Source of the DNA: Deltaproteobacteria bacterium | Lineage (GTDB): Bacteria > Desulfobacterota > Desulfobaccia > Desulfobaccales > Desulfobaccaceae | Reading direction: 5' to 3' | Length of the DNA stretch: 9,330 nt | NCBI GenBank assembly: GCA_016874895.1 | Contig: VGSX01000123.1 | Span: 1-9,330, forward strand | Shown here: in pieces, positions 7,572 to 9,330 of the stretch | Layout: the number at the start of each line of letters is the position of its first letter | How positions within the stretch are numbered: position 1 is the first letter of the stretch | Program-made: the position numbers and the translations under genes | The notes under the pieces: generated by a model | Seen by the model: the letters and a program-made list of their open reading frames with translations, nothing else | Told to the model about the DNA's origin: nothing | Database searches by the model: none

Positions 7572-7928
7572 CTATACTCCCCGGGTAAACTGGGCGGTTT
7601 GCTGCTGCTGGGTGCGCAGGATAGTGTACTGGACCGTTACCGTCAGGGTGGAGTCGACATGCTCCACCACCACCGCTTCCAGGTGAATGAGATTCCCCAG
7701 CCATTGTTGCAGGGCGCTCTGCACCAGGAATTGGGTGGTGGCAGCCAGCTCATCGCTGTTGGGTTGGAAGAGCAGCTGCAGCAGTCCGCTGCCGAAGGTG
7801 GGCCGGTTAACCCTCTCACCCGGGGAGGTGAACAGAACCTGTTCAATCAGGTTGCGGAGGTGTTTTTCATAGGAACATTCCGCAGTGCGGCCCCGATGAT
7901 CGAAATGGCAAGGAAAGTCTAAGTGCAT
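7572..7928 (-). CDS. Baseplate wedge protein, gp25/gpW family (118 aa)
   Basis: Member of the GPW/gp25 family (T4 gp25, P2 gpW, Afp9-type, T6SS TssE). These small proteins join the hub to the wedges and template the first sheath ring. The hallmark is clear: LIEQVLFTSPGERVNRPTFG at residues 27-46 followed by SGLLQLLFQPN, with the conserved E-R pair (Glu38, Arg39) and the RP..G.GL pattern. The rest follows the family fold: a helix (ELAATTQFLVQSALQQWLG, 60-78), then strands VVVEHVD and LTVTVQYTIL. The length is normal to slightly short. The ATG at 7928 is preceded by GAGG, which overlaps the PAAR stop codon, with 5-base spacing. The gene ends 4 bases before the next start. It looks intact, with no unusual features. 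Confidence 0.93.
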   Translation of the reverse strand: MHLDFPCHFDHRGRTAECSYEKHLRNLIEQVLFTSPGERVNRPTFGSGLLQLLFQPNSDELAATTQFLVQSALQQWLGNLIHLEAVVVEHVDSTLTVTVQYTILRTQQQQTAQFTRGV

Positions 7929-7935
7929 CGCAGCC

Positions 7936-8259
7936 TCACATACCTATCACCCGCGTCTGGGTGACGATTACCAGCAGAGGTGTTCCGGTGGGGGCACAGA
8001 CCGACTGGCTGTCGAACAGCACCAGCGGCGTCCCGTTGGAAAGCAGACGGGTGGCCGCAGTCAGCCATTGGCCGGTCAGGCAGGGCCCATTGGCAGCCGG
8101 GGGCGGCGGCAGGGCGCAGCCGGCCACGGCGTAAGGACCGACCAGGGTGACCGTCGGCATCCCGTTCACCAGAACCCTGGGGTTGGGAGCCATGGGTTGG
8201 GCCTGGCCGCCATGACTGCAGAGCACCGTGGCCCCTACATGCAACAAGGGTCCTGGCAT
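7936..8259 (-). CDS. PAAR-like spike tip protein (107 aa)
   Basis: Probably the small cone that caps the spike trimer and forms the point of the injection machine. The start MPGPLLHVGATVLCSHGG is typical of PAAR-like proteins of contractile systems, and a glycine/proline-rich, hydrophobic sequence runs throughout. His7, Cys14, His16, Cys48, Cys60 and Cys88 are candidates for binding a structural metal; true PAAR tips use His/Cys zinc sites, but which residues serve here is inferred. A pseudo-repeat is visible: RVLVNGMPTV (28-37) and RLLSNGTPLV (71-80), with a shorter NGTPLLVI-like echo (GTPLLVI, 92-98). This fits a single chain mimicking threefold symmetry. No toxin extension is attached. The gene lies between spike and gp25; its stop is 7 bases before the gp25 start. 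The tip role rests on both sequence and position. Confidence 0.82.
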   Translation of the reverse strand: MPGPLLHVGATVLCSHGGQAQPMAPNPRVLVNGMPTVTLVGPYAVAGCALPPPPAANGPCLTGQWLTAATRLLSNGTPLVLFDSQSVCAPTGTPLLVIVTQTRVIGM

Positions 8260-8293
8260 GGTTGAATTCCTCCTCTGCTGGCAGCACTGTGCC
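8260..8293 (-). promoter_or_regulatory. 34-base intergenic gap holding the strong ribosome binding site of the PAAR-like gene
   Basis: This is the longest non-coding stretch between two genes of the block. It contains AGAGGAGGAATTCAACC directly before the ATG; the AGGAGG core (8269-8274) stands 9 bases from the start and is the best Shine-Dalgarno match in the window. No promoter-like -10/-35 pair or terminator hairpin is evident, so it reads as a translation signal within one operon. The strong site picks the 107-aa frame over an overlapping frame (7919-8287). Confidence 0.75.
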
Positions 8294-8812
8294 TCAGGTT
8301 ATAACGAGCGCGCCCTGGTTAATGGTCACCGTGGGCCCCACCAGCATGATGGAGGCGCCCCGGCCATTTTGGATATAAATGCCTGAGTCATTGACCACTA
8401 TCATGGCCCCGGTGGCACTCTTCAGGACGATGCCCCCGGTCAGGGGGGTGGGGGGCAGGTCGCAGACCACCAGGGAGTTCTGCAAGGTCGTTTGCAGAGT
8501 AATACCGGGGACCGCCAGGGGAATCAGTTGGGCTGCAGCCGGCACATCGGCGGCGCTGCCCACGATACAACCGGTCCAGATGGGATGGTCAGGATCGCCG
8601 TGTTCGAACTCAACCCAAACACCGGCCCCGATGGGCGGTACCGCAAAGATGCCCATCTGCATGCCGGCCACCGGAACACAGGGTTCAGCCCAACTGGTCA
8701 ACATGACATTGGAGACATCCGGCACCAGGGCCTGGATGCGTCCCTGGAGCATGGGGTCCACATTATTGACCACAGTTCCCCGATATTTGCCATAGAATCT
8801 TTGGGGTTCCAT
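8294..8812 (-). CDS. Baseplate spike protein, gpV/gp5 OB-fold type (172 aa)
   Basis: This is the trimeric needle base that sits under the hub and is pushed through the target envelope. Residues about 5-86 form the gp5/VgrG OB-fold. Visible marks are the opening FYGKYRGTVVNNVDP, the strand QGRIQALVPDV, and the pattern PPIGAGVWVEFEHGDPDHPIW (residues 59-79), a core signature of phage baseplate assembly protein V. Residues about 125-172 carry short regular strands (VLKSATGAMIVV, SGIYIQNGRGASIML, GPTVTINQGALVIT) that would intertwine as a small trimeric beta-prism tip. The ATG is fixed by a GGAGGTG Shine-Dalgarno sequence 8 bases upstream and by the 1-base overlap with the hub stop. There is no lysozyme or effector domain. 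The length suits a compact eCIS or phage V protein. Confidence 0.9.
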   Translation of the reverse strand: MEPQRFYGKYRGTVVNNVDPMLQGRIQALVPDVSNVMLTSWAEPCVPVAGMQMGIFAVPPIGAGVWVEFEHGDPDHPIWTGCIVGSAADVPAAAQLIPLAVPGITLQTTLQNSLVVCDLPPTPLTGGIVLKSATGAMIVVNDSGIYIQNGRGASIMLVGPTVTINQGALVIT

Positions 8813-9330
8813 TACACCGGCACCTCCGGCACGGTTGACAGCAGGCCATTGCGGCTGAGCTCAAAATTCTGTTTGTACTCACCCCTTTTAATGGAGTGGG
8901 TGACCTTGGTGACATAATAGAGGCCGTTAAAAGCTGCTCCGGCCCCCCGGACCCCCACCAGCCGCCGGGACTTGAGGATTCTGCCGTAACGCAGGACATC
9001 CAGGGTGCCGGTTCCCGACACCGCATCGGCATGCTGCGAGGCATAGGCCAGGCCATGCAGGGCGGCCCGCAGCGGCGGCATCCCGGCAGTGTCCTCCAGA
9101 TAGGTGATCTTCACGGGAATCGGCGGCACCAGACCCAGGGGCGGATTCAGGGGCGTGATATCGGGGATGGGGATGGGAATGAGTGCCTTGGAAAAGCGTT
9201 CATGAATGAAAACAACGGGAATTTCCTTTTTCTCTTTATCAAAACTGAAGCTCAGGGACTCCACGTTGGTGTGGGCATCCATATCGATGTTCAAGGCCGG
9301 CTGGGGCACGCCCACTTTAAGTTCCGGACC
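8812..9330 (-). CDS. Contractile injection system central hub protein, gpD/gp27-like (5'-truncated, C-terminal 172 aa)
   Basis: The hub caps the inner tube and holds the spike at the centre of the baseplate. The reading frame is open to the window edge (first residues GPELKVGVPQ), so the true start lies beyond position 9330. The GTG at 9315 is an internal valine, not a start. The visible 172 residues contain a beta-rich segment (about 12-45), a proline-rich linker (51-73), then a helix-and-strand region ending in GLYYVTKVTHSIKRGEYKQ (137-155) and NFELSRNGL. Such an ending, in which 'the tail reads through to a ligand-free YYV..V.H.I..G.Y...F.L.R..L' strand pattern, is typical of the C-terminus of late-control-D / VgrG-type hubs. 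Its TAA stop shares one base with the ATG of the spike gene (TAATG), so the two are translationally coupled. In Afp8, Pvc8 and VgrG the hub and spike are one chain; here they are separate. Family call is good; the missing N-terminus cannot be assessed. Confidence 0.82.
   Translation of the reverse strand, partial: GPELKVGVPQPALNIDMDAHTNVESLSFSFDKEKKEIPVVFIHERFSKALIPIPIPDITPLNPPLGLVPPIPVKITYLEDTAGMPPLRAALHGLAYASQHADAVSGTGTLDVLRYGRILKSRRLVGVRGAGAAFNGLYYVTKVTHSIKRGEYKQNFELSRNGLLSTVPEVPV
8821..8827 (-). promoter_or_regulatory. Ribosome binding site of the spike gene
   Basis: On the minus strand this reads GGAGGTG, 8 bases before the spike ATG and inside the last codons of the hub gene. It supports that start and indicates that the spike can be initiated independently as well as by coupling to hub termination. 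Confidence 0.75.

Noticed and set aside
7919..8287. An alternative 122-codon minus-strand frame overlapping the PAAR-like gene
   Set aside because: The 107-aa frame has the strong AGGAGG site at the right distance and a recognisable tip-protein sequence. The alternative is low-complexity and would overlap the gp25-like start.
8260..8293. Possible internal promoter in the 34-base gap
   Set aside because: No convincing -10/-35 pair is visible, and the gap is fully accounted for by the ribosome binding site.
9313..9315. GTG codon as the start of the hub gene
   Set aside because: The frame remains open to the window edge, and a 167-aa hub would lack most of the family's length, so this is an internal valine and the gene is cut by the window.

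Overview
The window is one tightly packed, single-strand gene block encoding the baseplate of a contractile injection system (a phage-tail-like particle of the eCIS / P2-T4 contractile tail family). All seven genes lie on the minus strand, so they are transcribed from high to low coordinates. Almost every base is coding: the longest gap between genes is 34 bases, two junctions are 4-base ATGA overlaps, and one is a 1-base TAATG overlap. No RNA gene, transposon, CRISPR array, promoter or terminator could be supported. The composition is clearly GC-rich (roughly 58-60% by eye). The organism cannot be fixed from these genes. The protein types resemble those I associate with eCIS loci of GC-rich environmental bacteria (actinobacteria, cyanobacteria, deltaproteobacteria and similar), but that is an impression and not a search result.

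Layout in transcription order: (1) 9330-8812, C-terminal part of a gpD/gp27-like central hub, whose 5' end is cut off by the window; (2) 8812-8294, gpV/gp5-like OB-fold spike; (3) 8259-7936, PAAR-like spike tip; (4) 7928-7572, gp25/gpW baseplate protein; (5) 7567-4862, first large baseplate J-like wedge protein (901 aa); (6) 4865-2010, second, paralogous J-like wedge protein (951 aa); (7) 2013-13, a 666-aa protein joining a phage tail protein I-like N-terminus to a probable parallel beta-helix and a distinctive C-terminal module. Only 12 bases remain beyond its stop codon.

The genes work together as follows. The hub carries the trimeric spike, which the PAAR-like cone sharpens. The gp25-like protein links the hub to the wedges and starts sheath assembly. 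The two J-like proteins form the wedge ring, and the tail-I protein decorates the wedge, possibly acting as an adhesive or anchoring element. The order V-(PAAR)-W-J-J'-I keeps the P2 baseplate order V-W-J-I, with the hub placed upstream, a PAAR gene inserted and J duplicated.

Sheath, inner tube, LysM-type protein, tape measure, AAA+ ATPase and cargo or toxin genes are absent here and would be expected on either side. The most unusual points are the beta-helix-bearing tail-I protein, a perfect G GGG GGG slippery heptamer just before the stop of the first J gene in the phase that would fuse it to the second, the Cys/His-rich pseudo-repeated tip protein, and a low-complexity loop in the second J protein.
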